DNA of 64,000 bases from Dipteris shenzhenensis (GCA_047967505.1 CM106538.1), one strand, 5' to 3'; positions 1 through 10,671 are shown, counted from the first letter of the stretch. Numbers and translations: made by a program. Notes: generated by a model not told the origin, from the letters alone.

Positions 1-400
1 ATTCTCAACCATATTCAGCCACCTCGGAAAGCATGAGAAAACTTAAGATTTGGCTTTTAAAGGATATACCCAGCAATATCTTGTGAAATCATCAATGAGA
101 GTCATAAAATATTTGTACCCCCCAATGGCATTTGTCCTCATTGGGCCACAGACATCATTGTGTACTAGCTGCAATTTCCTTTGTGAGAGTTTTGGACAAT
201 TCTTTTGAAAAGGAAACCGATGCATCTTACCCAAAAGACAACCCTCACACACATGTTTGGAAACTGTGTGAGTTTGAGGTACATCATTTGCCATCTGCTG
301 TGAATGTAGCTTTGCAAGAGCTCTATAATTGAGATGACCCATTCTCTCATGCCAAAGATGAGTTTCAGCTAATTCCTCCCATGCATCTAAAAATACAGCA
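1..400 (-). pseudogene. Ty1/copia GAG-pre-integrase and integrase N-terminal fragment
   Basis: Read on the minus strand from about 400 down to the window edge. The translation holds the copia pre-integrase/zinc-binding signature LWHERMGHLN followed by CEGCLLGK (HHCC finger). The start of the integrase core follows: LVHNDVCGPM, with the first catalytic Asp, then LIDDFTRYCWVY. These belong to the polyprotein that integrates copia cDNA into the nucleus. An in-frame TAA at 43-45 interrupts the frame, and homology continues past it to base 1, so this is a decayed, partial copy. Upstream gag/protease should lie above 400 on this strand. Instead, that sequence is found there on the plus strand (see 403-983). 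The family assignment is secure; the element's full extent is unknown. Confidence 0.85.
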
Positions 401-402
401 GA

Positions 403-983
403 TAAATCAAAGAAGAAAAAATGCAACTATTGTCGCAAGCCTAGACATGACATTTCAGAATGCAAGAAGCGCATTGCTTCGGAGAAAAAGAAAGCAGGAT
501 TGACAGTTAATGCCTCACATGCTATTGAATCCCATGGACCAGCAGATGCTTCACATGCACATGCTCTTCAAAATGATTGGGCATGGGCTGTCCATTGCTC
601 ATTTGATCCCTCCAAAGCTGATGCACTCTTTACTGCTAATGACGCTCAGTCTTGGTATTTTGATAGTGGTGCCTCCAAGCACGTCACATCTTGTAGACAG
701 TTGTTTCATTCTTTAGCAGATGCACCTCGAGGGGGATGTGCTAATAATGCTTCATATGCTGTAAAAGGAATTGGAGATGTGCAGGTCACATCCATTTCAA
801 GCCATCCTGTCACTCTAACAAATGTTCTTTTTGTGCCTGGAATTGAAGTCAACTTGATTTCAATTTCAGCAATTGCCACTTCAGGTTTCAGAGTGATTTT
901 TGATGGCTACAGATGCCTAGTTTATGATCTTCGTGATGACAATGCCATAGTTCTCAGTACGGTTGTAGCCGTCACGTCAACTA
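403..983 (+). pseudogene. Ty1/copia gag zinc knuckle plus protease fragment
   Basis: On the plus strand a CX2CX4HX4C nucleocapsid knuckle (CNYCRKPRHDISEC, 422-463) is followed by a Lys-rich linker and the aspartic protease core WYFDSGASKHVTS (about 651-690). The typical copia protease tail follows (VLFVPGIEVNLIS region, about 826-870). The frame stays open past 983, but recognisable homology ends there and palindromic DNA begins at 1002. The protease normally continues directly into the GAG-pre-integrase domain. Here that domain lies on the other strand, next to the zinc knuckle. That fits an in-place inversion of the gag/protease part of one element, or two separate fragments. There is no start codon or LTR, so it is a fragment. 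Confidence 0.85.
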
Positions 984-1001
984 GGATAATAGAAAAAGAG
1001 T

Positions 1002-1072
1002 GTACAAGGTACTTGTACCTAGACCTAGGACTAAGTGTCCTAGGTGTCACATAGGACTAAGTGTCCTATGTG
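1002..1072. repeat. Cluster of three adjacent palindromes
   Basis: Three hairpin-forming units lie head to tail. The first is GTACAAG-GTA-CTTGTAC (1002-1018). The second has arms ACCTAGGAC/GTCCTAGGT around TAAGT (1023-1045). The third has arms CACATAGGAC/GTCCTATGTG around the same TAAGT loop (1048-1072). The second and third are diverged copies of one unit. They directly follow the copia fragment. Similar CCTAGGACTAA-type sequence occurs in reverse near 28700-28760, so this could be the edge of an LTR or miniature element; that is inference. Confidence 0.7.
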
Positions 1073-3049
1073 GCCTAAAAGGCACTAACACTACAAGTGA
1101 TATTTATGCCTACAAGGCACATACCATGGTCTATAGGGCATCACTAGAACCACCAGGAGATGGCCTATACACGCATGCATACTAACATAGGGTTAACCTG
1201 TACCAGAATGATGTACTTCTTTTCATTCCCAAAATAACATTGATTGCAAGTTTATCTATGCTTCCTCTCGCAGTATATTAGCAATATTAGCTCAAAGACT
1301 AAAGGATCTTTTTCACACAAAGCCTTCTTATTCTTCTTTTCTGTCTGATAAGACTTGAGACTGTGGATAGCAATTTATCTTAAAGTTTGTGTGTGTTTTG
1401 GTGCAGTCATGCCACTCTTGGCCTTTACAAGAAAATATTTCATAGGGCTCCAATGGCTCTTAGAAGGTACACCACATTAACTTCAAATTTGAGTTGCAAA
1501 TGATTCCATCAGGAATTCTGCATACTGGTTTCCCTTTTTCAAGCCCCTTGTATTTTTGGGAAAAAAAATATATTGATAAGTTGGTTGTTGTCCCCGTCTT
1601 ATACCGTATCCCCCATGGTGAAGGTGGGAGATGTGTGGTCAAGTGAAGGTGGTCACAAAAGTCGAAAGTGAGGGTGAAATGATGGCACTTCAGGTAGTGT
1701 TTTTCCACACTTTCCTTGTTAAGTGCTGGTTGTCCTAGATGTGCATTTTTTGTCGTTATTGTTGGCTGTATGTATATACTTGAGCACTTCTATATCTTGA
1801 GAGCTCAATTTGTTGTTGCGCTGTGGTACAGAATAACCTGCATATCTCATGCTTCTAGCCACATCTGGTGACAGGGATTAAATAGATGAATAAGCCATTT
1901 AGAACACTCCTTTGTGATGGCAACATTATCATTCATTGCACCTTTTGGCAATGAAGTTATGCCTTTAATGTGGAAATGCAAATGTTTTGGTGTCTTCAAT
2001 GTGTTCGTGTATATCCTAATCATGTAATCCTGTTTTTAAGCTATATGCTGCTGCAATTAAGTCTTGAAATGGCCAGAGTAAGTTCAACTTTTCTGCTGCC
2101 ATACAAGGACAAGGCTTGCTAAACATCTTATATTGTCCAGTTTTCTAAGACACCTGCTGCTAGTTGGTGGCTAACAATATTATAGTGGATAGTTTGCATC
2201 ACTTTGTGTTTATGTCGTAGTGGATTTATGCACATATCTCTTAGCTTGAAAAGAGTTCTCATCACAGAAACATTGTTATCACACATACGTCATGGTGCAA
2301 CATGTGGGATTGCTGTTGCAACATGCTTGAGGGGGTCGTCTTAGATCAGTGGCAACAGAGAAATATATATTTTATTTAAATAATACGCCTTGGGATCGTT
2401 GGGCTCATGTCACCACATTAAAAATTGCAACATTTCAAACGTAAGACTGCATGTGCAAGATGGCCAGGTCTAGAATATTTGGCTTCTAGTTTAAGGTTTC
2501 TAGGAGCCAAAGAATATCATCCGGGCTAATGCCCTGTAACACATTTTCACATGCGACTAATTTGGCTGTTTCTTTCACAATATTCGGAACTTACTAAAAC
2601 CAATGCTTCTGTTCTTATATTTTGGCAATTTTCAGCTTTTGTCATGCTTCTCAATGACTATTTTAATATATAATTGCTTTCCTATTCGTCTTCTTTTGAG
2701 GCCATGCTCTTTTAAATTCTAAGCCCTATAACGTTTCTTATGAGTGTTGGTAAAGGAGCTAGGAAAGGGGTGTACTAGCAATTGTCGAATGAAGAGAGGA
2801 TAACTAGGACATAGAGTGAGAGAGAGAGAGTATATTGAATGCCTTTGAAAGACCGAAGGGTCTATAAGACTGAAAGAACTTGATACAATGAGCTGAAAGG
2901 GTGGAGCCTCTAAGCAGGCATCAACACCCAAGACGAATACAATATAGCCATAATAATAGAAACACCAATACATAAAAGGAAATCTCTAAGCCCATGGAAT
3001 GGAAGTTGTGATGTGGTAGCACTATGATGATTGTTCGAAAGCTGCCCGG
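1073..3049. other. No recognisable gene
   Basis: AT-rich sequence with T-rich stretches and a short (AG)n run near 2819-2830. I see no open frame with family signatures, no splice-consistent exon series and no element termini. Short open frames here have no recognisable motif. Confidence 0.5.
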
Positions 3050-3830
3050 GGGGGGGTCATAAGAGGGAGCCTGGTGATGGGTGAGGCTGGGGGTATAAAG
3101 CTTGTGATAGTGCGTTGGCCATGGTCCGCGGTGGTCGGTATGTGTGGTCCGCTGTGGTCTCCTAGCTATATGGCCTTGTGTCGGACAAGTGCCACAGTCA
3201 TGCTTGTCGGCTATGCCTTCGATTTTGTGAGCATGGAGGGAAGGTCTTTGAGTCTGATCTGTGGCTCAACCTGATGGTGAGTTTGCTGTGTCTCTCGTGC
3301 TGGTCCTCGGTCTGCCATTTTCCCTGGGGCCTGCTAGACTGGGCTACCTGACTGGAAAAACTCAATGATCATGCTCTAAGTGGAGTTTGGCTGTCACCGT
3401 GATCTCGCCTATGTGTGTCGAGCAAATACTCTCCGTGTCGGACCGCCTCATGAGTGAAAGTCGCCAGGCATCTCTGAGCTGGGTCGGACAAAAAACTAGA
3501 TAGGGGTCCAAAACCGTCCTTGAAGAGAAAGAATACCAACCTTGGATCTGATAGTATATAGGGCATGTGAAAGTGAGGTGCTCCTCCAACTAAATTTTCT
3601 GTTGATCACATAAAGTACAGATGCGACTCTCTTTGCGTATGCCCTCAGCCTGTCCACTTTCAATGTGAAGTCAGTGTGATGAGACATGGAACTGCCAGAT
3701 TGATATCTTAAAGGAGTGTGGGAGATGCATCCATGTTTATTGTGGTGGGTCAATGAAGGCGTCCTCTGAAAAGTTGGAAGTAGTGGTCCCTATAGAAGCT
3801 CAGCCTCATAGGAAGCTCGCTGGGTGCCAA
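3050..3830 (-). pseudogene. LINE ORF2 C-terminal fragment (recurrent family, copy A)
   Basis: Read on the minus strand, this aligns by eye with the C-terminal part of the plus-strand LINE at 20960-21500. Shared landmarks are a FYxDxF-like segment, a VSSHQLRI-like segment and the C-terminal EExxxxxCPIYYxIQG motif, seen here as EEHLTFTCPIYYQIQG. In the better copies a CRLC pair precedes this motif, which suggests a C-terminal zinc-binding tail. Homology crosses frameshifts and stops. The copy is 5'-truncated, lacking the reverse transcriptase core, and its 3' boundary near 3050 is approximate. Confidence 0.65.
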
Positions 3831-3894
3831 TCGGGTCATGAATGCGTTAAGCTGTAAGAGAATCTGTGAAAGGCCAAGGAGATTTAAGTCAAAT

Positions 3895-4045
3895 GTGAAA
3901 GTACACCCCTCATGGGGGAATTGGAAGTGTCTATCACACCGCCAAAAACAAAAAATAAAATAAAATATTGGTGAACCTAGGAATTATAGGAAAGACTCCA
4001 TGTGTCGGGAGGAGTCCCTCTCATGTTCTAACATGTATCGTGAAT
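3895..4045. repeat. Dispersed repeat shared with 16710-16830
   Basis: Two blocks are shared with 16710-16830 in the same orientation and order. One contains CCTCATGGGGG and an AGTGTCTATCACACC-like motif. The other contains AAGACTCCATGTGT followed by a GGAG box and TCATG. The spacing differs, so the two copies are diverged. No coding potential was recognised. It may be untranslated sequence of a LINE, because a CTTT-tailed 3' end follows at 4328. Confidence 0.45.
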
Positions 4046-4859
4046 CATGGGTTTCAATCTTGTGAGTAACTGCCATGAGATTGAAATTGCATGATGTGTT
4101 GTGTTTTTAGAGGTGTGTTTTTAGAGGACGACTTTCGGCATGTTCTTGGATTTATTTTCAGCTGGATTTTGCTTGAGCTATTGAGCGCTGTAGATCAGTT
4201 TAGCACTCGGCAAGGGCCCTAGTGCGCCCTTTGCCCCAGCCCATTGAGGCTTGTATGAGTTATTTCTTTTGGTGTACTTTGTACTTTGTCCCATAGGCCC
4301 ACGAGGCCTCTTGCTGGACATTAAAACATCTTTCTTTCTTTCTTTCTTTCTCTCTTAGGTGGTGCACTGCTTTATCATCTCGATTGTCTAAGCAATTTTT
4401 TTCTTAGAATTGCTTGTTTGGGAGAGGCTAAAATGAAATCATATAGTCTTCACAGCCAGATGTAGCTTGAATGAAGAGAATGTGGACTATTTTTTGATTC
4501 GCCATCTCCTTTAGTGCTAGCCTTTGTCATGGCTGAGTCTTCCCTTCACCTTCGGAGTGCTGATGAAAACTCAGTACGAAGACCTTTGTATGAATGGATG
4601 CTAGATATGTATGTGTGAGAGCATATGTTTATATTATGGTCTACACCCGTTGTTGGTGCATTGATGACGTTGGTGGGGATATCATAGCAGCTAGTTCTTG
4701 CTATGCGTGATGGTTTCAACTTTGCAATGGCATTGTTAAGGATTGCCCTTTTGTGATTCGAATGTTTCAGACTGAAAAAAATTCTCTTGCATCTCAAATG
4801 GCATGGTTGGGACTCTCTTGATTGAAAATCGTTGCATTCTGAGAGTTTACATTGGTCTA
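4046..4859. other. Possible LINE 3' end with (CTTT)n tail, then unassigned sequence
   Basis: Bases 4200-4354 end in a run of CTTT units (4328-4352) after a GGCCTCTTGCTGGACATT-type segment. This resembles a LINE 3' terminus with a microsatellite tail. I could not link it to a reading frame. From 4355 to 4859 I see no recognisable protein signature, although the 5' part of the L1 fragment that follows may lie here. Confidence 0.3.
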
Positions 4860-5875
4860 AGGTGTTTGCTCATCCGATGGCTTTGCAAGAGCCCATACGT
4901 TCATATTTTATTTGGTCCAACGGGATCCACATTGTGAGAGATGTGCTTGATGATGGTGTTACTGTGTTATCTTTTCCTAGAGCAGTTAGACAATTTTGAT
5001 TGGGGCTGCACTATCGATCTCTTTGGCATACTCTTTATGCTTCAAGGCTTTCTGCTAGTGCCCAATCTTGAGCTCATGTCTCGCCTTAAAGATTGTGCCC
5101 TTCCTTCACAGGTTCTGGGCTGTTGTCCGTTACTGTTGGCTAATATCAAGGTTGCCAAATCGTATAAGGTCTTGCAGCCTTGTCCTTGGATTTCAGATCG
5201 CGCAAATCATATATGGTCTAGGACTTGGAATGCAAAGTGGTGGCGGAGAAGATTGAAGCCACTTTGGAATTGCAAACTCCCTCTTAGCCAACAAGTTTTC
5301 TTATGTCGGGTTATGCTTGGAGTTATTCCGTTTGGCAATTTTTGGCACATCAACATACTGGTCCCACTATTTGTCATAGATGTCTGGCTCCGAGAGAGTC
5401 CATGGCACACCTCTTTTACATTTCCTTGAGACTCGTGACTTTTTACATTTTCTACAACTACTTCTACAAGCATGGTTCCCTAGTGCTTGCTTTCACAAGC
5501 ATTTTTGGCTATTTGGGATCCACCCTGGGATCCTACCTTGTTAGGTAGGGATATGATCTTTCTTTCGCTTGGGTTTGATATTGGGCTCTTTGAACTCTAT
5601 TCTTTGATTGTCTACGTGCTCGTCATCTGGATTACCCTGCATACTTGTCAAATAATGCTTATGCTTATGCTTGGGCATTGATGACGACATAAGTGTTGCT
5701 TTGCTTGCTAAGTATGTCTTCCTTTTGTTTTTCATAAAAGTTTGAGGAGATCTTCCTCTGGACCAGTTAGGTGCTTTCTTTTAGTGTTTTTAGTTTTGAG
5801 TAGAGGTTGCTCCTCTTTGGAGCAGCTTTGAATGTACATTTTGTTTTAATAATATACTTCTTTTTACCAAAAAAA
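4860..5875 (+). pseudogene. L1-type LINE: ORF2 3' end with zf-RVT domain and 3' UTR
   Basis: The plus-strand translation in shifting frames shows the plant L1 zf-RVT region. It has WNAKWWRRRLKPLWNCKLPL (about 5230-5290), a FLxxxxLGVIPFGNF segment, then CHRC and ESMAHLF (about 5380-5420). In plant L1 elements this domain follows the reverse transcriptase at the ORF2 C-terminus. Stops and frameshifts break the frame. The 3' UTR ends at about 5875 with GAATGTACATTTT, TTTTTACC and an A7 tail. The endonuclease and RT core are missing, so this is a 5'-truncated copy whose left end lies somewhere after 4355. The next 355 bp hold a second L1 3' end of the same family. Confidence 0.7.
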
Positions 5876-5878
5876 TGT

Positions 5879-6259
5879 GTGTGTGAATGTAGTCCAAAAG
5901 CACTACATTCAGTTTTTCAGTTGGTGTCGTCTTTGGGCACAGTGGTCTTTATATCATGCCCGTAACTCTCAGCTCTATGGGTACTCCACTATGGATATTT
6001 ATCATTTCTTCCATTCCTCCTTGCATCTCTCCCTTCAGGACGTGCATTTCATGGGAGATCTTTGTGCGACCCAGCTGGAAGTGGTCTTTCTCTGTTTTTA
6101 GCTTTCCTATACTAGTTGTTCTTTACAGGAGCAGCTATCATGTGTTTTATTTTCAGCTTTTTTAGCATATGAGTAGTAGCTGTCTCACTTTGAGACAGCT
6201 ATGAATGTACATTCTTCTTAATGAAATGTTCTTTTACCCAAAAAAAGTGTGTGAATGTA
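5879..6259 (+). mobile_element. 5'-truncated L1 insertion (5892-6246) flanked by a 13-bp target duplication
   Basis: GTGTGTGAATGTA occurs at 5879-5891 and again, identically, at 6247-6259. The 355 bp between are the end of an L1. A short C-terminal coding remnant (HARNSQLYG region) leads into a 3' UTR that shares GAATGTACATT and TTTTACCC with the L1 end just upstream. It finishes in a short poly(A) that abuts the second duplicate. A perfect duplication, a 3' A-tail and 5' truncation together are the hallmarks of target-primed reverse transcription. The insertion went in just downstream of another L1's poly(A). Confidence 0.88.
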
Positions 6260-7816
6260 CCGTAAGGGCAGTTGCTACTAATTGTACCTTATACTCATTT
6301 GTAACACTCCACGTAATACGTCACATTCTGTCTCCTTGCTCCTGTGTGCAATTCCAAATCCCCACTCCAACAGGTACCAAGTGATCAAGAAAACTAGGTG
6401 TGGGCCAAGGTACATTAGACTCTGCTAACTGGTGTCCAAGGAGCTAAGATGGAGTAGCCCCCCTCCCCCCAAATAGATGGTGACGTCCTATATGTGGTCA
6501 CCTTTTAGGGCTAAACTGGCCTGGTCTCAATCCGAATTTGTCATCGCGTGGGGGTAAGGCTAACAATGCATTACCACTGCTTCATCCCAAAGGGAGAGAA
6601 TAGCTTTCTGCACTTTTTGTTTGTGCACTTGGGAAAGAGAGATCCGGATGGTTGAAGGTGTCAAGGGTGCTCCCATGTGAGCCCCTTTGGCGGACCAAAT
6701 GGATCACAAACCCCTTTGTCATACAAGACCCACTGCTTGCTAGGAGCGGGAAGAAGAAAGGGGGAGTAAAGAACAGAGGGGGTGGGACTCTGCTGCTATT
6801 GTGACTTGCTCTCTGGGTAACGCTGTCTGATCGGGGATGTACTTCAATAAATGAAACCTATGGTTAAAGTCTTTGGTTTCTCAGGAGGCAAACTCTTTGG
6901 TAATTTTTAAAGGAAACACTCCTTGTATACTTCCTCTTCTATTTGTTGATAGACTATCTCCCTCTCTCTCTCTTTTTCCTTTTTCTTTTTTCTTTTTGGG
7001 CAAATGGTAGACCTCTCTCTCTCTCTCTCTCTCCCCCTCTTTTCAAATTATGTTTGATGTTTATGCAAGTCGTTGCTCTCAGCTGCATGCTCCTGTGCAC
7101 GTGCATGCTTGAGACAATAGCTACCAATTTTTAATGCAAATGGATGCTACACCTACACAATAAGATTGATTTATACATGGTACCTTTACGTTGTCATATT
7201 CTGCAGGCTAAAGCAAAGAATTTGAAGTTGGCGTCACACATAACAATAGATGCAGGGAAGACTCAAATTGCTCCAAGTATGGACCTTTTGCTTATGACCA
7301 GAGAACTGTCTATTTTGAATTATCTGTTATTATAATGTTACTATACTTTGAAATAAAAGCATGCATGTGACATAATATAAAAATACACAGTTAAAGAGAA
7401 TCGAGACATATTGATTTTTTTTGTAGGCAAGGATGGGGAATATACAAGTGATCACTTGAAAATGTCATTGGTTGAGAAACACTAAAATTACAGATCTCTG
7501 AAAAGTGGCTTGGTACATTTAATTAGGAGTTTTAAATACTCTAAGAGCTTATAAGGAGCCTATCTCATCATGCCTTTTTGTACAGTAACATAGATGAACC
7601 GAAACTGGTGTTGGGATGGCCTTCATCCAAAGAAACTAAGCAACCACAAAAGATTGTGCAGAAAGACTGATGCCAAAAAGTGCCATGCCAATTCTACTTG
7701 GACAAGAATAGTAAGCAATGGGATAGACTTGCACTAAGATACTGTAAAGTGGCAGTCAATCAAAAGAAAGCCAAAAAAATGCCAAATGGTTGAATGTACT
7801 GATCTGCAGGTGGTGC
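6260..7816. other. No recognisable gene
   Basis: Mixed composition, with a GC-richer stretch at 6440-6840 and (CT)n-rich runs near 6957-7034. No family signatures were seen on either strand. Confidence 0.5.
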
Positions 7817-8278
7817 TGTTACGCTCTAGCCGAGGTAGCATGACCTCGGAAGAATCAGTCGACATTTCCCTTATAGGATCTATCTTTGTAATATATGTGT
7901 TTGCGCTTTATGTAAATGATCGGGAGGGATTAATGTCAAGGTCCTAGGTGAGGGCTGATAGCACCGGACTAGATAGATCTGAGACCAGGGGCCTAGTGCA
8001 AAGAATGTGCCTAGGGGCAAGGAATTAAATGCATCCCAAGAGAGGGGTGAAATGTTGCATTAGAAAGGCCCTATATGGATGACATGTGGCATCTAGATCT
8101 ATCTAGGGAATTGGGGTCTGTCAAGGCTTGTGAGAGAATGAAGAATTGCAATTTACGTGATTTCGTAATAGTTCTCTCTCTCTCTCATGCTTGAAGTTTG
8201 GCAGTTTGGCTGGGTGGACAAGAGAGGTGCTACTCCCGTGATCTGCAGTAGTGGTTAGGATAGAGATTTATGGTAACA
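7817..8278 (+). mobile_element. Solo LTR of the chromovirus family, flanked by TSD GGTGC
   Basis: A 462-bp sequence begins TGTTACGCTC and ends GGTAACA, with terminal inverted repeat TGTTA/TAACA. GGTGC lies directly outside at 7812-7816 and 8279-8283. Its sequence matches, in reverse orientation and with substitutions and small gaps, the LTRs of the element at 9467-16303. Shared features include a terminal hairpin with arms CCGAGGT/ACCTCGG (7830-7849). There is no adjacent primer-binding site or internal domain. It is therefore a solo LTR, usually the product of recombination between the two LTRs of a full element. It is a diverged relative of the neighbouring element, not its partner LTR. Confidence 0.92.
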
Positions 8279-8283
8279 GGTGC

Positions 8284-9149
8284 ATCAAGGTAGGACTCGA
8301 GCATTGCTGTTCCTTTCCATTGACTTGATTATTGCATCCATGTATATATAATTTTAGTCTTAACCCTTCACAACATGTTTGAGACTAGTCCTAGGTAAGC
8401 CTTGGCTTGGAGGGTGATCAGATCCAAGATGTCACCATCTACGAAATTTGAGGGCTCATTGCTTTCAATGCATCGGCCTCATGGAAGGTGTCTAGTTATC
8501 ATATCTCTTATGTTTCATATATTATTCTGTGTACCTTGTTGGGATTGTAGCGAGGGGAGCTGGAGAATCGAGGATAGACATGAGGCCTTTCATATAACTT
8601 GGGAGTCAAGAATTAAAATTTGCCAGTCAGTACTTCTCCCAAACGTTACTTTTTATGATCTATAGTAGGAGTGACAATATCTGTATGTTATAACTTGTAA
8701 TGGGTCATATGCTACATCCATAGGTTGGTCTCTAAAATTCTCAAGGTTGAGAATTCTTGAATGATTGGTAATGAAAGTAGTTCTCATTTTCAAATCGACT
8801 TAAGACCTGTGTTGAGTCTTTGTGCGCCTCTTTCTTTCAACTTGCAAGCCATATTCTGCATGTTTTTAGCTCCTTGGGCTAAAATTTGGAAATGTACTTT
8901 ACTTTTTATGAGGTTTTGAAACGTTTCATGTTTCAGAACGTTTTTGGGTGACGAAGCTATTTCTCTAAATAAAGGATTGCTTTTTGAAACAAAACATTTC
9001 CTAGAAAACCACATACGCAGCAGAAAAGCTTAGTCCTTCATGGTGGGTAGGACACATGTTTGCAGTTTTTGATACTGCTTATCCAATGCACCCATGTCTT
9101 CTCCAGAGGTCTCAAATGATACCTGACCAGGGCTAAGTTGAAGTCTCTT
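8284..9149. other. No secure feature
   Basis: AT-rich. The last 100 bases may still belong to the copia fragment that becomes recognisable at about 9150, but I cannot align them with confidence. No other signatures were seen. Confidence 0.4.
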
Positions 9150-9466
9150 TTGATACACAGGTCTAGAACTGGACAACAAAGAGGGTGCTTGAATACTTAA
9201 ATGGGCTAATAGAATTTGGAATTCATGTCACACTCCCAAGAAAAGCTCGAATGACCTTTGACAAGTGGGTAATATAGCAAACATGTTGACAGGGATAGTG
9301 TGATAATGATTATGCTGCAGATCTGTGTGACTAAAAGTGAATAGGGGATGCATTCTTCTTAGTGCAAGGTCCTATATCATGATTAGTGAAAAGAAGGCTA
9401 CTGTCTTGCTTTTATGAATGGAACAAAATACAAATTGATGACAACCGGAGCACTTGGGGTGCTTTG
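9150..9466 (+). pseudogene. Ty1/copia RT end and RNase H fragment, left half of an interrupted target
   Basis: The plus strand shows KRVLEYLNG (the copia KRxLRYLKG motif) at about 9171-9200. In shifting frames it then shows CDNDYAADLCD (the SDxDYAGDxDD motif of RNase H) and GPIS-like and KKATV-like segments. Stops are frequent, so this is an old copy. It ends exactly where the minus-strand gypsy LTR begins at 9467. The copia homology resumes at 16304 with VVFHFRTK, matching the next part of copia RNase H. The gypsy element therefore landed inside this older copia. Confidence 0.65.
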
Positions 9467-9924
9467 TGTAAAGCACTAATATCTAATTTCTGCTGCAGAT
9501 CACGGGAGCAGCACCATGAATATCCTCCCAGCCAAATCTTGCTGAAGCTAACAAGCAGACAGAGAAATTCCGATACAAAATCATACGTGAAAATCCTTCT
9601 CTTCTCTCTCTAGCCTCAACAAGCCCCATCTCCCTAGATAGATCTAGATGCCACATGTCATTCATATAGGGCCTTCCTAATGCAACATTTCACCCCTCTC
9701 TTGGGATGCATTAAATCCTTTGCCCCTAGGCACAATCTTCGCATTAGGCCCTTAGCCTTAGATCTATCTAGTCTGGTGCTATCAACCCTCACCTAGGACC
9801 TTGACATTAATTCCCTTCCGATCATTTACATGAAGCGCAAACACATATATTACAAAGATAGATCCTTTAAGGGAAATGTCGACTGATTCTTCCGAGGTCA
9901 TGCTACCTCGGCTAGAGCGTAACA
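9467..9924 (-). repeat. 3' LTR of the chromovirus
   Basis: It is 458 bp. On the minus strand it starts TGTTACG and ends CTTTACA, with TG...CA termini. It is near-identical to 15892-16303, with differences in the AAGCTAACAAGC, GCAGAC, GTCATTCATA and TTGGGATGC stretches. The hairpin with arms CCGAGGT/ACCTCGG is at 9892-9911. Confidence 0.95.
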
Positions 9925-9938
9925 TTCCTTCCCTCTTC
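9925..9938 (-). promoter_or_regulatory. Polypurine tract (plus-strand primer)
   Basis: The minus strand reads GAAGAGGGAAGGAA directly against the 3' LTR. This is where plus-strand DNA synthesis is primed in LTR retrotransposons. It overlaps the pol stop codon at 9937-9939. Confidence 0.88.
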
Positions 9939-10665
9939 AGACATCAGCGTCCTCGATGATAAAATCTGGGAACACTCTCCGCAACTGATATACGGATTCC
10001 CAGGTAGCTTCGGATAGAGGCTGACCATGCCATGCAACCAACACCGTGGGTATCTTCCGATTTCGTATTTGCATTGTTCCTCGGTCCAGGATTCTTGTTG
10101 GTTTGCGCCGCGCATTATCCTCTATCTCCTGAAATAAAACCACACCTTCGATTACTGAGTCACCTGAATGTAAAAATTTCTTTAAGCGCGAAACATGAAA
10201 AACCGGGTGCACCTTACATCCCTGTGGCAATTCTAATTTATAGGCTACACTGCCTATTCTCTTTAGAATTAACCACGGCCCACAGTATCGAGGTGATAAC
10301 TTAGCACACTCTCCTGAAGTCAACGACTTCGAGTGCAAAGAAACTTTGAGAAAAACTTTTTCTCCTTCCTTAAATACTCTTATAGACCGGTTTTCATCCG
10401 CATACACCTTGGCTCTATCCATAGCCTGGTGGATATTAGCTCTCGCAAGTGCTAGCATCTCCCGCATCTGAACTACAAAGTTCGCGGCACTAGGCACTTT
10501 TTGAGGTACTCCAACTATAGTTGGATTTGCTGGTCTATAACCATAGTTCAGCTCAAACGGACTGAACCTTATAGAGGAATGTTTTCTATCATTGTAGGCA
10601 AACTCCAACAATGGCAACCACTTGTCCCATGTATGTTGCCTCAATGACACATATGCTCTCAGCAT
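9937..10665 (-). pseudogene. Chromovirus integrase C-terminus with GPY-like motif and chromodomain
   Basis: This 242-codon open stretch is the continuation of the integrase after an in-frame TAA at 10672-10674. It starts at the conserved EDMLRAYV region. Next come WDKWLPLLEFAYND, the GPF/Y-like segment RYCGPWLILKRIGSVAY, and FHVSRLKKF. The C-terminal chromodomain shows RILDRG, VLVAWHG and SEATWE, then a VFPDF end. In chromoviruses this domain steers integration towards particular chromatin. The residues I can compare look conserved. The final stop overlaps the polypurine tract, so coding runs to the 3' LTR with no spacer. Confidence 0.9.
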
Positions 10666-10671
10666 ATCCTC

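Noticed and set aside
10032-10304. Plus-strand open frames across 9900-13900 as genes
   Set aside because: They are antisense shadows of the chromovirus gag-pol.
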